50,061 nucleotides of DNA. Source: RHKX01 sp964641695 (GTDB lineage: Bacteria; Actinomycetota; Thermoleophilia; Solirubrobacterales; 70-9). A program made the position numbers and the translations under genes. Positions 1-8,766 of the stretch are shown here, piece by piece. Numbering within the stretch: position 1 is the stretch's first letter; the number at the start of each line of letters is the position of its first letter. The notes under the pieces were generated by a model. It did not search any database and was not told where the DNA came from. It saw only the letters and a program-made list of their open reading frames with translations. Location of the stretch: positions 1-50,061 of the forward strand of contig CAZXKG010000007.1 of NCBI GenBank assembly GCA_964641695.1, read 5' to 3'.

Positions 1-60
1 TCGCCTATCGACAGGTTGCGGGAGCGGATCGGGAACAACGTGGCTGGCATCTACAACTAG
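1..60 (+). CDS. C-terminal end of an unidentified protein (partial)
   Basis: The first 60 bases read open in frame 1 and stop at TAG (58-60), giving 19 residues ending RIGNNVAGIYN. The gene would start outside the window and converge on hyuB. The tail loosely resembles the ends of some metal-dependent amidohydrolases, but it is too short to assign. The 128 bases between this stop and the hyuB stop show no further gene. Confidence 0.35.
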   Translation, partial: SPIDRLRERIGNNVAGIYN

Positions 61-188
61 ATGTTGCCGCGGCGTGCTCCGTCGGCACCGCGGGGATGTC
101 GGCTCACGCAGGACCGCCAACGCCTCTGTCCGCGCGACCGCGATTGGCCGGTGAAACCTGAAAGCAGGGGCGGCGCCGCAGGGCCGGG

Positions 189-1727
189 CTACTGAGCATC
201 TCGCTTGCCCCAGGCTCCTCCGCCGGGCGTTTCTATCCGCAGGATGTCGCCTGCGTTCAGCTTGCCGCCGGACTTCGGGGGGATCGGTCGGCCGTTGATG
301 GTGTCTCTGCCGGGGGCGCCCGGGTTGCCGCCCTCTCTGCCCGCCGGCGCATCCGCGCGCCGTTCGGCGATCAGGGTGTACGTCATCGGGGCCAAGGCCT
401 CGATGACGCGAATCACTCCGTCGCCTCCCCGATGCTTGCCCTCGCCGCCGCTGCCCCGCCTCACCGCCAGCTCGCGGATGCGCACCGGGAGCTCGGCCTC
501 GAGCGCTTCGACCGGCGTGTTCAGGGTGTTCGACATCGCCACGTGCACGGCGCTCGGACCCGGGCCTGCGGCTCCCGCGCCCTGACCGCCGCCGATCGTC
601 TCGTAGTAGGTGAGCTCCCCTTCGGGCCCGGCGCCCGCCAGGGTCAGGTTGTTCATCGTCCCCTGTCCCTGGGCGGGGCCACCGGTGAGCTGCCCCAGCG
701 CCGCGATCACCAGGTCGGCAACCCTGCTCGAGGTCTCCACGTTCCCCGCCGCCACCGCCGCGCCCGGTTCGGCGTTGAGCACGCAGCCGCGCGGCGCGAT
801 CACGCTCACCGGTCGATTCGCGCCCGCCGAGGGCGGTGCGTCGGGATCGGTCAAAGCCCGCACGGCGAAGACCGTGGCGGCCCGGGTGACGCTCAGCGGG
901 CAGTTCAGGTTCCCCTCCACCTGCCTCGCGGAGCCGCTGAAGTCGACCTCGATCTCGTCGCCGGCGATCGTCAGCCGGACGTGGAGCGGAATCGGGCTTC
1001 CCGCGGCCGAGCGGAGCCGGTCCTCGGCCTCCACCCTGGTGTCCGGAAGCTTGGAGATCGCCGCTCGCGCCCGTCGCTCGGCGTAGTCGAGCACCGCTGC
1101 CAGGCCGCCCCCGAGCCACTCGGCCCCGTGTCGTGCGACCAGCTCGCCGATTCGCCTCGCCCCGACCTCGTTCGCCGCCCGTTGGGCCCTGAGGTCGGCG
1201 AGGCGCTGATCGGTGCGGCGCATCATCGCCGCGAGCTCCCTCAGCGTCTCGTCGCCTGCTCGTCGCGGGGGGATGACCACGCCCTCGTCCGCGAGGCGCC
1301 GCGAGTCGGCCGGCATCCCCCCGGAAGTTGGGCCGCCGACGTCGGCGTGATGGGCCCGGCAGGCGGCCCATCCGACCCGTCGCTCGCCGGCGCGCAGCTC
1401 CGAGACCAGGGTGATGTCGGGGAGGTGGGTGCCACCCCGGAACGGATCGTTGAGGATCCACGGGTCCGGTTGGGCTCCCGCGCCCGCCTCGGCGATCACC
1501 GCCGCGACCGCGTCCGGCATCGAACCCAGGTGGACGGGGATGTGCTCGGCCTGCATGACGAGCTCGCCCGCCGGATCGAAGATCGCGGTCGAGCAGTCGT
1601 GCCGCTCCTTGATGTTGGCCGAGTGGGCGGAGCGGACGAGAACGGCGCCCATCTCCTCGCAGATCGCCGCGAGACCGCCGCTGAGGACCTGCAGGGCGAC
1701 GGGATCGCCGGTCGGGAACCCCGTCAT
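189..1727 (-). CDS. hyuB: Hydantoinase B / oxoprolinase family protein (HyuB)
   Basis: A 512-residue protein, normal length for the HyuB family, which is the partner subunit of ATP-dependent N-methylhydantoinase, 5-oxoprolinase and acetone/acetophenone carboxylase-type enzymes. The family motifs ERHDCSTAIFD (about 41-51) and NDPFRGGTHLPD (about 93-104) are clear, and the C-terminal half carries the expected glycine-rich stretches (GGGQGAGAAG, RRGSGGEGKHRGGDG). The ATG overlaps the hyuA stop by four bases, so the two are translationally coupled and probably form one cytoplasmic enzyme. The substrate (hydantoin, oxoproline or another cyclic amide or ketone) cannot be decided from sequence. Confidence 0.93.
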   Translation of the reverse strand: MTGFPTGDPVALQVLSGGLAAICEEMGAVLVRSAHSANIKERHDCSTAIFDPAGELVMQAEHIPVHLGSMPDAVAAVIAEAGAGAQPDPWILNDPFRGGTHLPDITLVSELRAGERRVGWAACRAHHADVGGPTSGGMPADSRRLADEGVVIPPRRAGDETLRELAAMMRRTDQRLADLRAQRAANEVGARRIGELVARHGAEWLGGGLAAVLDYAERRARAAISKLPDTRVEAEDRLRSAAGSPIPLHVRLTIAGDEIEVDFSGSARQVEGNLNCPLSVTRAATVFAVRALTDPDAPPSAGANRPVSVIAPRGCVLNAEPGAAVAAGNVETSSRVADLVIAALGQLTGGPAQGQGTMNNLTLAGAGPEGELTYYETIGGGQGAGAAGPGPSAVHVAMSNTLNTPVEALEAELPVRIRELAVRRGSGGEGKHRGGDGVIRVIEALAPMTYTLIAERRADAPAGREGGNPGAPGRDTINGRPIPPKSGGKLNAGDILRIETPGGGAWGKRDAQ

Positions 1728-3748
1728 CGCTCGGCCTCGTCATCGGCCCGCCTCGTGGCGAGGATCGAACCCGACTCGTCCACGTTCGCGCTCCATCCCG
1801 GCGGCAGGGCGAACGTCGTCTCGGGCAGCTCGAGGATCGCCGGACCGTCGATCTGAAACCCGACGGGCGGCTCGCCCCTGAGGACCGCCGCCGCCGTCTT
1901 CGCGAGGTCGAAGTGCACGCCTCTGACGTCGCGCTCCGGCACGGACTGCGACGTGGCGTTCAGATCCACCTCGACCGTGGGCTCGGAAGCCGCCGCCCGG
2001 ATGTTGACCAGCTCGATCCGTCCATGCGGATCCCGATAGCCGTAGAGCGCCTCGTGGGCTCTCTCGAACCCTTCGCGCAGCTCCGTCACCGCCGGCCTGC
2101 CGGTTCCCGGAACGGTCAGCTCGAACGACTGCCCCTCGTAGCGCAGGTCGTAGGCGAGCTCCCAGAGGGCTTCCGCCGGCGCCCGGATCGTCGCCTGCAA
2201 CTCCGCCACCGCCGCCGCGATCGCCTCGGCGGTGAGGTTCTCACGCGTCAGCATCACGGTGCGGGCGGTGTCGCGCCTGCTTCCCGCCACGGCCATCCCG
2301 AGCGCCGAGAGCACCCCGCCGGATCGTGGGCAGAGGATCCGTTCGATGCCGAGCTCGTCGGCGATCGCGGCCGCATGCAGCGGACCCGCGCCGCCGAAGG
2401 GGAGCAGGGTGAAGTCACGGGGATCGACCCCGCGCTCGACCGTGACGACGCGCAGCGCCCGGATCATCTCCTGGTTGGCGACGGCGACGATCCCGCGAGC
2501 CGTCTCGACGACGTCCAGGCCAAGCTCCTCGCCGAGTGCGGCGACCGCCGAGCCGGCGGCGTCGAGGTCCAGCCCGACGCCGCCGGCGAGCGCGCCGCCC
2601 GGGGGGAGCATGCCGAGCACCAGGTTCGCGTCGGTGACGGTCGGCTCGGCGCCGCCGTTGCCGTAGCAGGCGGGTCCGGGATCGGCGCCGGCCGAGCGGG
2701 GGCCGACGCGAAGGGCCCCGCCGCCGTCGGCCCAGGCGATCGAGCCTCCCCCGGCGCCGACGGTGTGGACGTCCACCATCGGCAGCTGGATCGGCCGTCC
2801 GGCGATCTCGCGCGAGTCGGTGCGCCGGACCTCGCCGCCCTCGACGACGCAGACGTCGCACGAGGTTCCACCCATGTCGAAGCCGAGCGCGTTGCCGTCA
2901 CCGCTGCGGCGGGCGAGCAGCGCCGCTCCCATCGCCCCGCCCGCGGGCCCGCTGAGCACGCTCCACGCCGCTCCTCCGATCGCCTCCTCGGCGGGCGTCA
3001 CGCCGCCCGAGGAGCGCATGATCAGGGGCTCGGGAAGCCCGGCGTCTGCTGCCTGCTCGCGGAGTCGGCCGATGTAGCGGCTCAGAAGCGGGGTCAGGTA
3101 GGCGTCGACGACGGTCGTCGAGCAGCGCTCGTACTCGCGGAACTGCGGCAGAACCTCCGAGGAGCTGGACACGTGCAGGTCCGGGTAGGCGCGCCTGATC
3201 GCGGCGGCGAGCATCCGCTCGTGCTCGGGGGCCGCATAGGAGAAGAGCAGGCAGATCGCAACCGACTCCACGCCCGACTCGTCGACCAACGCGCCGATCG
3301 CCTCCGTCACCCGCTGGACCTCCTCGCGGGTCAGCCCGGTGACGACGCCCGTCGCCCCGTTGCGCTCCTTCACCCCGATGCGCGCGTTCTCGGCCGCGAG
3401 CGGGGGAGGCCTGTCGGCGGCGAGGTCGTAGAGCGAGGCGCGATCCTGGCGCGCGATCTCGATCAGGTCGGTGAACCCCTCGGTCGCCAGCAGCGCCGTG
3501 CACGCTCCACGCCGCTCGAGCAGGGCGTTGGTGCCGACCGTGGTGCCGTGCGCGAAGCGCCGCACCTCGCCGGCTCCATCCCCGGCGAGGTCGGCGGCCC
3601 GCAGGACCGCACCGGCGGCGCCCAGCACGCCCCGCGCCTGGTCGTCCGGCGTCGTCGGCACCTTCGCGGTGAGCAGGCGGGGACGCGGTCCACCAGTCAG
3701 CAGGACCGCGTCCGTGAAGGTTCCTCCGACGTCGACGCCCAGCAGCAC
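1724..3748 (-). CDS. hyuA: Hydantoinase A / oxoprolinase family protein (HyuA)
   Basis: A 674-residue ATP-binding subunit of the hydantoinase/oxoprolinase/acetone carboxylase superfamily. It opens with the ASKHA-type phosphate loop GVDVGGTFTD (4-13), followed by FAHGTTVGTNALLERRG (about 65-81) and a second ATPase motif GFDMGGTSCD near residue 290. In this family HyuA phosphorylates or activates the substrate and works with HyuB. The start is GTG at 3748, directly after a perfect inverted repeat (3748-3766) that may control it. It lies 27 bases downstream of the Cys/His protein on the same strand, and its stop overlaps the hyuB start. Confidence 0.93.
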   Translation of the reverse strand: MLLGVDVGGTFTDAVLLTGGPRPRLLTAKVPTTPDDQARGVLGAAGAVLRAADLAGDGAGEVRRFAHGTTVGTNALLERRGACTALLATEGFTDLIEIARQDRASLYDLAADRPPPLAAENARIGVKERNGATGVVTGLTREEVQRVTEAIGALVDESGVESVAICLLFSYAAPEHERMLAAAIRRAYPDLHVSSSSEVLPQFREYERCSTTVVDAYLTPLLSRYIGRLREQAADAGLPEPLIMRSSGGVTPAEEAIGGAAWSVLSGPAGGAMGAALLARRSGDGNALGFDMGGTSCDVCVVEGGEVRRTDSREIAGRPIQLPMVDVHTVGAGGGSIAWADGGGALRVGPRSAGADPGPACYGNGGAEPTVTDANLVLGMLPPGGALAGGVGLDLDAAGSAVAALGEELGLDVVETARGIVAVANQEMIRALRVVTVERGVDPRDFTLLPFGGAGPLHAAAIADELGIERILCPRSGGVLSALGMAVAGSRRDTARTVMLTRENLTAEAIAAAVAELQATIRAPAEALWELAYDLRYEGQSFELTVPGTGRPAVTELREGFERAHEALYGYRDPHGRIELVNIRAAASEPTVEVDLNATSQSVPERDVRGVHFDLAKTAAAVLRGEPPVGFQIDGPAILELPETTFALPPGWSANVDESGSILATRRADDEAER

Positions 3749-3766
3749 GCGGTCATTCTGACCGCG
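3748..3766. promoter_or_regulatory. Perfect inverted repeat at the hyuA start, possible operator
   Basis: CGCGGTCA-TTC-TGACCGCG: 8-base arms around a 3-base centre, lying between the upstream stop (3776) and the hyuA GTG and touching the start codon. No T-run follows, so an intrinsic terminator is unlikely; an operator or an RNA hairpin at the ribosome site is more likely. Confidence 0.5.
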
Positions 3767-3775
3767 AACGTGATC

Positions 3776-4240
3776 TCAGGCGACCAGCGAGAGCTCCTTC
3801 TCCTCCTCGTGCACCTCGATCTCGGTGGTGGTCCCTTCGGTCCCGTTCTCCTCGAGGTGCTTGTGCGATGGGCAGTAGTCGCGACCCGGAAGGGGCTCCC
3901 GCTGACAGGGCGTGCCCTTGCGGGTGTGCGCCCGGCAGTCGCGGCGGCCGATCTTCGCCAGCTCCTCGAGCGAGACCGAGTCGAGATAGCGCAGCGCCAT
4001 CTTGATGTTCCGGTCGACGACCTCGTAGACGTAGAGCTGGTCGCTGACCTGGAAGTGGCCGCGAAGCTCACCGAACAGCGCCTTCGTTGGCTTGGCGAAG
4101 TAGCGGCGGTCCTCGACGAGTCGCTGCATGGTCATCTCACAGGACTCGAGTACGTGCTGCTTGGCAGCTTGCCCTGTGCTTCTGGTAGAGACGATCCTGG
4201 GAGCGAGCTCCCGGTAGATCGAACGGCTGAATTGGTACAT
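3776..4240 (-). CDS. Small protein with C-terminal Cys/His zinc-type motif
   Basis: A 154-residue protein of unknown function. Start chosen at ATG 4240, not the upstream ATG at 4288, because a GAGG ribosome site lies about 9 bases before it. The N-terminal 100 residues look helical and soluble. Residues 102-126 hold C-x9-C-x10-C-x2-H within a CRAHTRKGTPC...YCPSH pattern, similar to short zinc-binding modules seen in many bacterial small proteins. An acidic tail follows. It precedes hyuA on the same strand, so it may be cotranscribed, but no functional link is evident. Confidence 0.7.
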   Translation of the reverse strand: MYQFSRSIYRELAPRIVSTRSTGQAAKQHVLESCEMTMQRLVEDRRYFAKPTKALFGELRGHFQVSDQLYVYEVVDRNIKMALRYLDSVSLEELAKIGRRDCRAHTRKGTPCQREPLPGRDYCPSHKHLEENGTEGTTTEIEVHEEEKELSLVA

Positions 4241-4326
4241 GTGGGCTACCTCAACCTTCTGGTTGCCGGTTACCCCCCCGCAGCGCACAGTGTGACGATC
4301 CGCATATGAATTGCGTCCGGCGGAAA

Positions 4327-4343
4327 GTTAAGCTCAGGTTAAG
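4327..4343. repeat. Direct repeat GTTAAG x2, 11-base period
   Basis: GTTAAG occurs at 4327-4332 and 4338-4343, one helical turn apart, overlapping the nadB stop and upstream of the Cys/His protein gene. Such spacing is typical of OmpR-family response regulator sites, but no matching regulator lies in the window. Confidence 0.3.
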
Positions 4344-5857
4344 GGAGCGACCTGGGCTAAAGGTCGGGGCCAGCGTTGAACTTCGATCTCCTCGCCGGGT
4401 TTGACGACGAGATGGTGCTGGTCGAGCCCGGGGTCGGCCGCCGGGTAGTCGGTCCGGCGATGGACCCCGCGGGACTCCTTCCGGGCGAGGGCGGATGCTG
4501 CGATCAGACGAGCCGGGGCGTAGTCCGCATCGAGCAGGTTGCGGAGGGAGTCGGCGTCCCGGATCGGGCCCGCCCAGCGCCAGAGCGCGTCGCGGATCGA
4601 GTCGGAGGGGGGCGTGAACCCCGCGATCTCCCCGATCGCCGGGGGATCGCCCTCGACCGGCTCGGCCAGCGCCGCGGCAGCCGCGCGGCTGCCGAAGACG
4701 AAGCACTCGCTGAGCGAGTTCGAGGCGAGGCGGTTGGCGCCGTGCAGGCCGGTGCATGCCGCCTCGCCGACGGCGAGCAGCCCCGGCAGCGAGCTGCGCC
4801 CGTGGAGGTCCGTTCGAACGCCGCCGATCAGGTAGTGCGAGGCGGGCGCGACCGGCACGAGGTCTCGGGTGGGATCCAGTCCAGCCTCGCGCAGGGTCGT
4901 GACGATGGTCGGGAAGCGCTCCATCGGCACCGATCTCAGGTCGAGCGTCACCGAGGTCGTTCCGTCGGCGGCGATCCGATCGAGGATCGCGGCCGTCACC
5001 TGATCGCGAGCTGCCAGCTCGTCGGTGAACCGGCGGCCGCGGGCATCGAGGAGGAGCGCCCCCTCGCCGCGCACCGCCTCGGTGATCAGGCGGCCGTCGA
5101 GCCCGGTGCCGGGGAGCGCGAGCGCGGTCGGGTGGAACTGGCAGAGCTCGAGGTCGGCGAGATCCGCTCCGGCGGAGTGGGCCAGCGCGGCTCCGGCTCC
5201 GATCGCTCCCCTCGGGTTCGTCGTCCGTGACCAGAGCGCCGCGCCGCCGCCGGTAGCGAGCACGGTCGCGCCCGCGCGCAGCGGCCCCTGATCGGTGTTG
5301 ACGCCCATGCAGCTGCCCCCGTCGGACCAGAGGCCCGTCGCGGATGCGCCCTCGAGGATCTCGATCGCTTCGTGCTGGGCGGCGAGCCTGGCGAGGCGGC
5401 TGGTCAGAACCCGACCAGTCTCCGCGCCGCCCGCGTGGACGATCCTGCGCGCCGAGTGCCCGCCCTCCAGGCCCAGCGCCAGCTCTCCGCTCGGCTCGGT
5501 GTCGAAGCGCACCCCGCGGCGCATCAGCACCTCGATCGCGGCGGGGGACTCGTCGACCAGCACCCCGACCGCCTCGGGATCGCAGAGCCCGCGGCCCGCG
5601 TTCAGCGTGTCCTCGGCATGGCGGGCGGTCGAGTCGTCGGGGGAGATCGCGGCCGCGAGCCCACCCTGCGCCCGGAAGCTGGCGCTCTCGTCGAGCGTCT
5701 TCCTGGAGACGACGATCACGCTGCCCCCCGCCTGGGCGACATCGAGGGCGACGTGGAGCCCGGCGGCGCCGCCGCCGATCACGACCACGTCACAACGACG
5801 CCTCGACCGTGCGCCGGGGTCGGTGGATGCGATTGGTACGGCGCCGGGCCCGCTCAA
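4334..5857 (-). CDS. nadB: L-aspartate oxidase (NadB)
   Basis: A flavoenzyme that oxidises L-aspartate to iminoaspartate, the first step of NAD synthesis; about 507 residues from the proposed start, normal for NadB. The FAD-binding motif VVVIGGGAAGLHVALD begins near residue 24, followed by FRAQGGLAAAI, the DLELCQFHPTAL segment, HYLIGGVRTD and the C-terminal ANRLASNSLSECFVFG signature shared with succinate dehydrogenase/fumarate reductase flavoproteins. The reading frame is open upstream to 6211 but that part overlaps the divergent gene; TTG 5857 is preferred because a TACGGT -10 box lies 9 bases upstream. A GTG inside the FAD motif region is the alternative. nadA and nadC are not in the window. 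Confidence 0.88.
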   Translation of the reverse strand: MSGPGAVPIASTDPGARSRRRCDVVVIGGGAAGLHVALDVAQAGGSVIVVSRKTLDESASFRAQGGLAAAISPDDSTARHAEDTLNAGRGLCDPEAVGVLVDESPAAIEVLMRRGVRFDTEPSGELALGLEGGHSARRIVHAGGAETGRVLTSRLARLAAQHEAIEILEGASATGLWSDGGSCMGVNTDQGPLRAGATVLATGGGAALWSRTTNPRGAIGAGAALAHSAGADLADLELCQFHPTALALPGTGLDGRLITEAVRGEGALLLDARGRRFTDELAARDQVTAAILDRIAADGTTSVTLDLRSVPMERFPTIVTTLREAGLDPTRDLVPVAPASHYLIGGVRTDLHGRSSLPGLLAVGEAACTGLHGANRLASNSLSECFVFGSRAAAAALAEPVEGDPPAIGEIAGFTPPSDSIRDALWRWAGPIRDADSLRNLLDADYAPARLIAASALARKESRGVHRRTDYPAADPGLDQHHLVVKPGEEIEVQRWPRPLAQVAPLT

Positions 5858-5865
5858 CTCGTCGA

Positions 5866-5872
5866 TACCGTA
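5866..5872. promoter_or_regulatory. Shared bidirectional -10 element (nadB / deacetylase)
   Basis: The near-palindrome GATACCGTATC supplies TACGGT on the minus strand (9 bases before the nadB TTG) and TACCGT on the plus strand (12 bases before the ATG at 5884). Both mRNAs would be leaderless or almost so. Confidence 0.45.
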
Positions 5873-5883
5873 TCTCTCTCGGC

Positions 5884-6900
5884 ATGGGCCTCTACTTCCG
5901 CCATCAGGCGTCGTTCGCGCACGACACCGGCGCGCACCCGGAGAACGCCTCGCGAATCGTCGCGATCGAGCGCACCCTTGCGGCCGCGGACTGGGCGGGA
6001 TCGACGCTGGTCGAGTCCTCGCCCGCCACCCGCGAGCAGCTCGAGCTCGTCCACAGCTCGGCCCACGTCGATCGGATCGAGCGGTTCTGCGCTGCCGGTG
6101 GCGGCGCGCTCGATCCCGACACCCCCGTGGTCGCGGCGTCGTGGGAGGCGGCGCTACGCGCTGCGGGTGCGGGCGCGGAGGCGGCGGAACGGCTCCTCGG
6201 CGGAGAGGCACCCTTCGCGTTCGTCGGCGCCAGGCCGCCCGGACACCACGCCGAGTCCGCCCGGGCGATGGGGTTCTGCCTCTTCAACAGCGTTGCGGTT
6301 GCCGCCGCCCACGCGCTCGACTCCGGCCTCGCACGCCGGATCCTGATCCTCGACTGGGATGTCCATCACGGCAACGGGACGGAGGAGATCTTCGCCGGTA
6401 GGGAGGAGGTCCTCTACGTCAGCATCCACCAGAGCCCGCTGTACCCGGGAACGGGCGAGCCGACCGAGATCGGGTTCGGCGCGGGCGAGGGGTACACGAT
6501 CAACCTCCCGGTCTCAGCCGGCGCCGGCGGCGCTGACTTCCTCGGCTTGGTCCAGCACGTCGTGCTTCCCGTCGCCTGCGCCTACGGCCCGGATCTGATC
6601 GTCGTCTCGGCGGGCTACGACGCCCACGTCGCCGATCCCCTCGCCAACTGCGCCGTCGGCACCGCCGACTTCGGGTCGATGGCCGCCGCGGTCGGGAGCA
6701 CCGCGGCCTCGCTGGGGGTGCCGGTCCTCGCCTGCCTCGAGGGTGGCTACGCGCCGGAGGTCCTCGCCGAGTCGGTCCTGGCGACGATCATCGCCCTGGA
6801 TGATCCGGTTGCCCCCGCCGAGGTGGAAGCGACCGCGGTCGTGCACGCGGCGCGGCAGCGGGTCGGCTCGGTCGACGCCTGGTCGGCGGCACTCGGCTGA
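5884..6900 (+). CDS. Histone deacetylase / acetylpolyamine amidohydrolase family protein
   Basis: A 338-residue zinc hydrolase of the arginase/deacetylase fold. Visible active-site blocks: ARPPGHHAE (about 117-124, the His pair), LDWDVHHGNGTEEIF (about 156-170, metal-binding Asp and His) and SAGYDAH near 245 (third metal ligand). Bacterial members remove acetyl groups from acetylated polyamines, acetoin-pathway proteins or small amides; sequence alone does not tell which. ATG 5884 fits the family N-terminus (HPE motif at 18-20). It is divergent from nadB with only 26 bases between start codons and convergent with the coiled-coil gene (18-base gap). A link to amine metabolism near 40 kb is possible but unproven. 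Confidence 0.88.
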   Translation: MGLYFRHQASFAHDTGAHPENASRIVAIERTLAAADWAGSTLVESSPATREQLELVHSSAHVDRIERFCAAGGGALDPDTPVVAASWEAALRAAGAGAEAAERLLGGEAPFAFVGARPPGHHAESARAMGFCLFNSVAVAAAHALDSGLARRILILDWDVHHGNGTEEIFAGREEVLYVSIHQSPLYPGTGEPTEIGFGAGEGYTINLPVSAGAGGADFLGLVQHVVLPVACAYGPDLIVVSAGYDAHVADPLANCAVGTADFGSMAAAVGSTAASLGVPVLACLEGGYAPEVLAESVLATIIALDDPVAPAEVEATAVVHAARQRVGSVDAWSAALG

Positions 6901-6918
6901 GCCGGGCGGGGGAGGCGG

Positions 6919-8250
6919 TCAGGTCGACTTCTCGTCGCCCTTGCCGATGTCCCACGCCTGGATGTCCTCCTCGCCGGTGGTCGGCTCAGGCTCGGGAGCG
7001 GATCTCTCGGCTGCGGCGTCGACGCGGGCGGCCGCGGCGTCGATCCGCGAGGCGGCGATGCGGAAGCGCTCCTCCTGGGCATCGACCGTCTCCTGGGGCA
7101 GTCCCTCGATCCCCTGGCGCCGCAGACGGTCGGCCTGTCCGCGGATCCATGCCGCGGCCGCGAGGCGCAGCTCCTCGGTCTGCTGGGCCGCCGCCGCCTC
7201 GGTCAGCTTCAAGCGGCCCTCGAGCTCCTCGACCCTGCGATCCGCCTCGAGCCGGCCTCGCTCCAGCTCGGCCTCCAAGTCGGCGGCGCGCCTGCCGGCG
7301 TCTCCGGCTGCCTCGGCACGGATGCGCTCGCGCTCGGCGTCGAGACGCTCCTCCGCGTATTCGCGCAGGTTGGCCTCCTTCTCGGCCAGGCGCGCCTCGG
7401 TGCCGGCGACCCGCGCCGCCGCTTCGGCGGCTTTGCGTTCGATCTCGGCGAGTCGCTGCTCGGAGTCCTCGACCAGCTTCGCCTTCGCGGACCGCTCGAG
7501 CTCGAGCTCGAGCTCACGCTCGCCGAGCGCTTCCTTGAAGTGATCCTCGGCGGCGCTGCGCGCGATCTCGACCTCCGTGCGGATTCGCTCGTCGGCGTCG
7601 GCACGAACCTTCGCGATCCGATCCTCCACCTCGGCTTCGATCTCGGCCCTCAGCCTGCTCTCCAGCTCAGCTCGCCGAAGCGCGAGATCCTCGCGTACCT
7701 CCGCCTCGGCCCGCTCGCGGACCTCCCGGCGGAGCTCGGCGGGATCGACTCCGGCCTCGAGCGCGGCCGCAGCGTGCGCGCCCTGCTCGGCCGCGGCCAG
7801 TCGCTCCCGCAGCGACTCGATCTCAGCCGTCGCCTCCTGCCTGACCTGCTCGAGATCCGACTCGAGCGCGAGGATCTCGTCCATCGCCCGGATCTCGGCG
7901 AGCCGGGCGGGGTCGGCCGGATCCTCGGCGGCGGTCGTCTCGACGCCACCGGTCGGCTCCGTCCCCTCCTGCCCGTCGTCGGCGGTCGCAGGCGCCACCG
8001 CGGCCGGCTCGTCCGCAGCCGCCGGATCGCCCGGCCCCTCGATCCGCTGGCCTTCGTCCCCGCCCGCTTCGCCGGCATCTCCGTGCTCGTCGGGGTCACC
8101 GTCCCATTCCTCGGTGTCGCCGCCGATCGCCGGGAACGGCTCGGTACCGCCACCAGATTCCGGGTACGGCGGATCCACCGGATCCAGGCCGGTGCTTTCC
8201 CCGCTGCTTCCGCGGCGACGAAAGAGCCCTCTCCCAATACGTCTAGCCAT
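6919..8250 (-). CDS. Acidic coiled-coil protein
   Basis: A 443-residue protein that I do not recognise as a named family. After a basic N-terminus (MARRIGRGLFRRRG) there is a Gly/Glu/Asp/Pro-rich low-complexity stretch to about residue 120, then about 270 residues of Ala/Glu/Arg-rich heptad-like sequence typical of a long coiled coil, then a short tail. No signal peptide or membrane segment is seen, so it is probably cytoplasmic, scaffold-like or envelope-associated. Start at ATG 8250 is preferred over 8289 because TAACCT, a good -10 box, lies 10 bases upstream. Low-complexity sequence will give misleading hits to SMC, DivIVA and myosin-like proteins. Confidence 0.75.
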   Translation of the reverse strand: MARRIGRGLFRRRGSSGESTGLDPVDPPYPESGGGTEPFPAIGGDTEEWDGDPDEHGDAGEAGGDEGQRIEGPGDPAAADEPAAVAPATADDGQEGTEPTGGVETTAAEDPADPARLAEIRAMDEILALESDLEQVRQEATAEIESLRERLAAAEQGAHAAAALEAGVDPAELRREVRERAEAEVREDLALRRAELESRLRAEIEAEVEDRIAKVRADADERIRTEVEIARSAAEDHFKEALGERELELELERSAKAKLVEDSEQRLAEIERKAAEAAARVAGTEARLAEKEANLREYAEERLDAERERIRAEAAGDAGRRAADLEAELERGRLEADRRVEELEGRLKLTEAAAAQQTEELRLAAAAWIRGQADRLRRQGIEGLPQETVDAQEERFRIAASRIDAAAARVDAAAERSAPEPEPTTGEEDIQAWDIGKGDEKST

Positions 8251-8260
8251 CGGGCGGATC

Positions 8261-8266
8261 AGGTTA
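8261..8266 (-). promoter_or_regulatory. -10 box of the coiled-coil gene (leaderless type)
   Basis: TAACCT on the minus strand, 10 bases before ATG 8250; no Shine-Dalgarno sequence lies between. Confidence 0.4.
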
Positions 8267-8431
8267 CGGGATGCGCTCGGGTGCCTCACACCCGCGCGGC
8301 CGACGATTTTTCGATCCCGGCGCAGGAAAGTCCCAGACTCGTCACCTCCGCGTCTTGATCGGTTTCAGCGGATGGACCGAGCATCGGAACGCAAATCGAT
8401 CCGGCGAAGCCCGCCGGGAAGGGAGCTACCG

Positions 8432-8686
8432 ATGTACGGAGCATTCGCGATGGTCCACGTTCAGGCACTGGCGGCCGCCGAGGCGGTTCGCGGGCGCCTC
8501 GGCTCCGAGAGGGGGCAGGGGACGGTCGAGTACGTGGGCCTGATCCTCTTGGTGGCCGCGCTGATGGGCGGCATGGTCGCTGCGGTCGGCGGCCTCGGCA
8601 GTCTGTCGGGGATCGGCAAGGAGCTGGCGGAGGCGATCACCAAGAAGATCATCCAGGGCATCCAGAAGATCACCTTCGGAGGCTGA
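8432..8686 (+). CDS. Flp-like pilin / small secreted helical protein
   Basis: An 84-residue protein: a short helical leader ending near RGQGTVEYVGLILLVAALMGGMVAAV. The G-x-x-x-VEY pattern just before a single hydrophobic helix (about 31-55) is that of Flp/Tad-type prepilins, cut by a prepilin peptidase at the Gly and kept with a Glu at mature position 5. The C-terminal 25 residues are Lys/Ile-rich (ITKKIIQGIQKITFGG). GGGAG lies about 10 bases before ATG 8432. No other tad/pil gene is nearby, so it is an orphan pilin or pseudopilin in this window. Confidence 0.7.
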   Translation: MYGAFAMVHVQALAAAEAVRGRLGSERGQGTVEYVGLILLVAALMGGMVAAVGGLGSLSGIGKELAEAITKKIIQGIQKITFGG

Positions 8687-8766
8687 GGAACCGGTGAGTC
8701 GGCGAGCGATCGGCCGGTGGCCGGCGCTCGCCGTATCGCCGGCGGTCCATCTGGAAGACTGCTCGG

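Noticed and set aside
1913..4309. 798-residue open frame on the plus strand opposite hyuA
   Set aside because: Arg/Gly/Pro/Asp-rich antisense frame caused by high GC; hyuA on the other strand has full family motifs.
8310..8345. CGCAGGAAAGTCC resembling the P4 strand of RNase P RNA
   Set aside because: Only about 100 bases separate it from the pilin gene and no matching 3' half or cloverleaf of helices is present.
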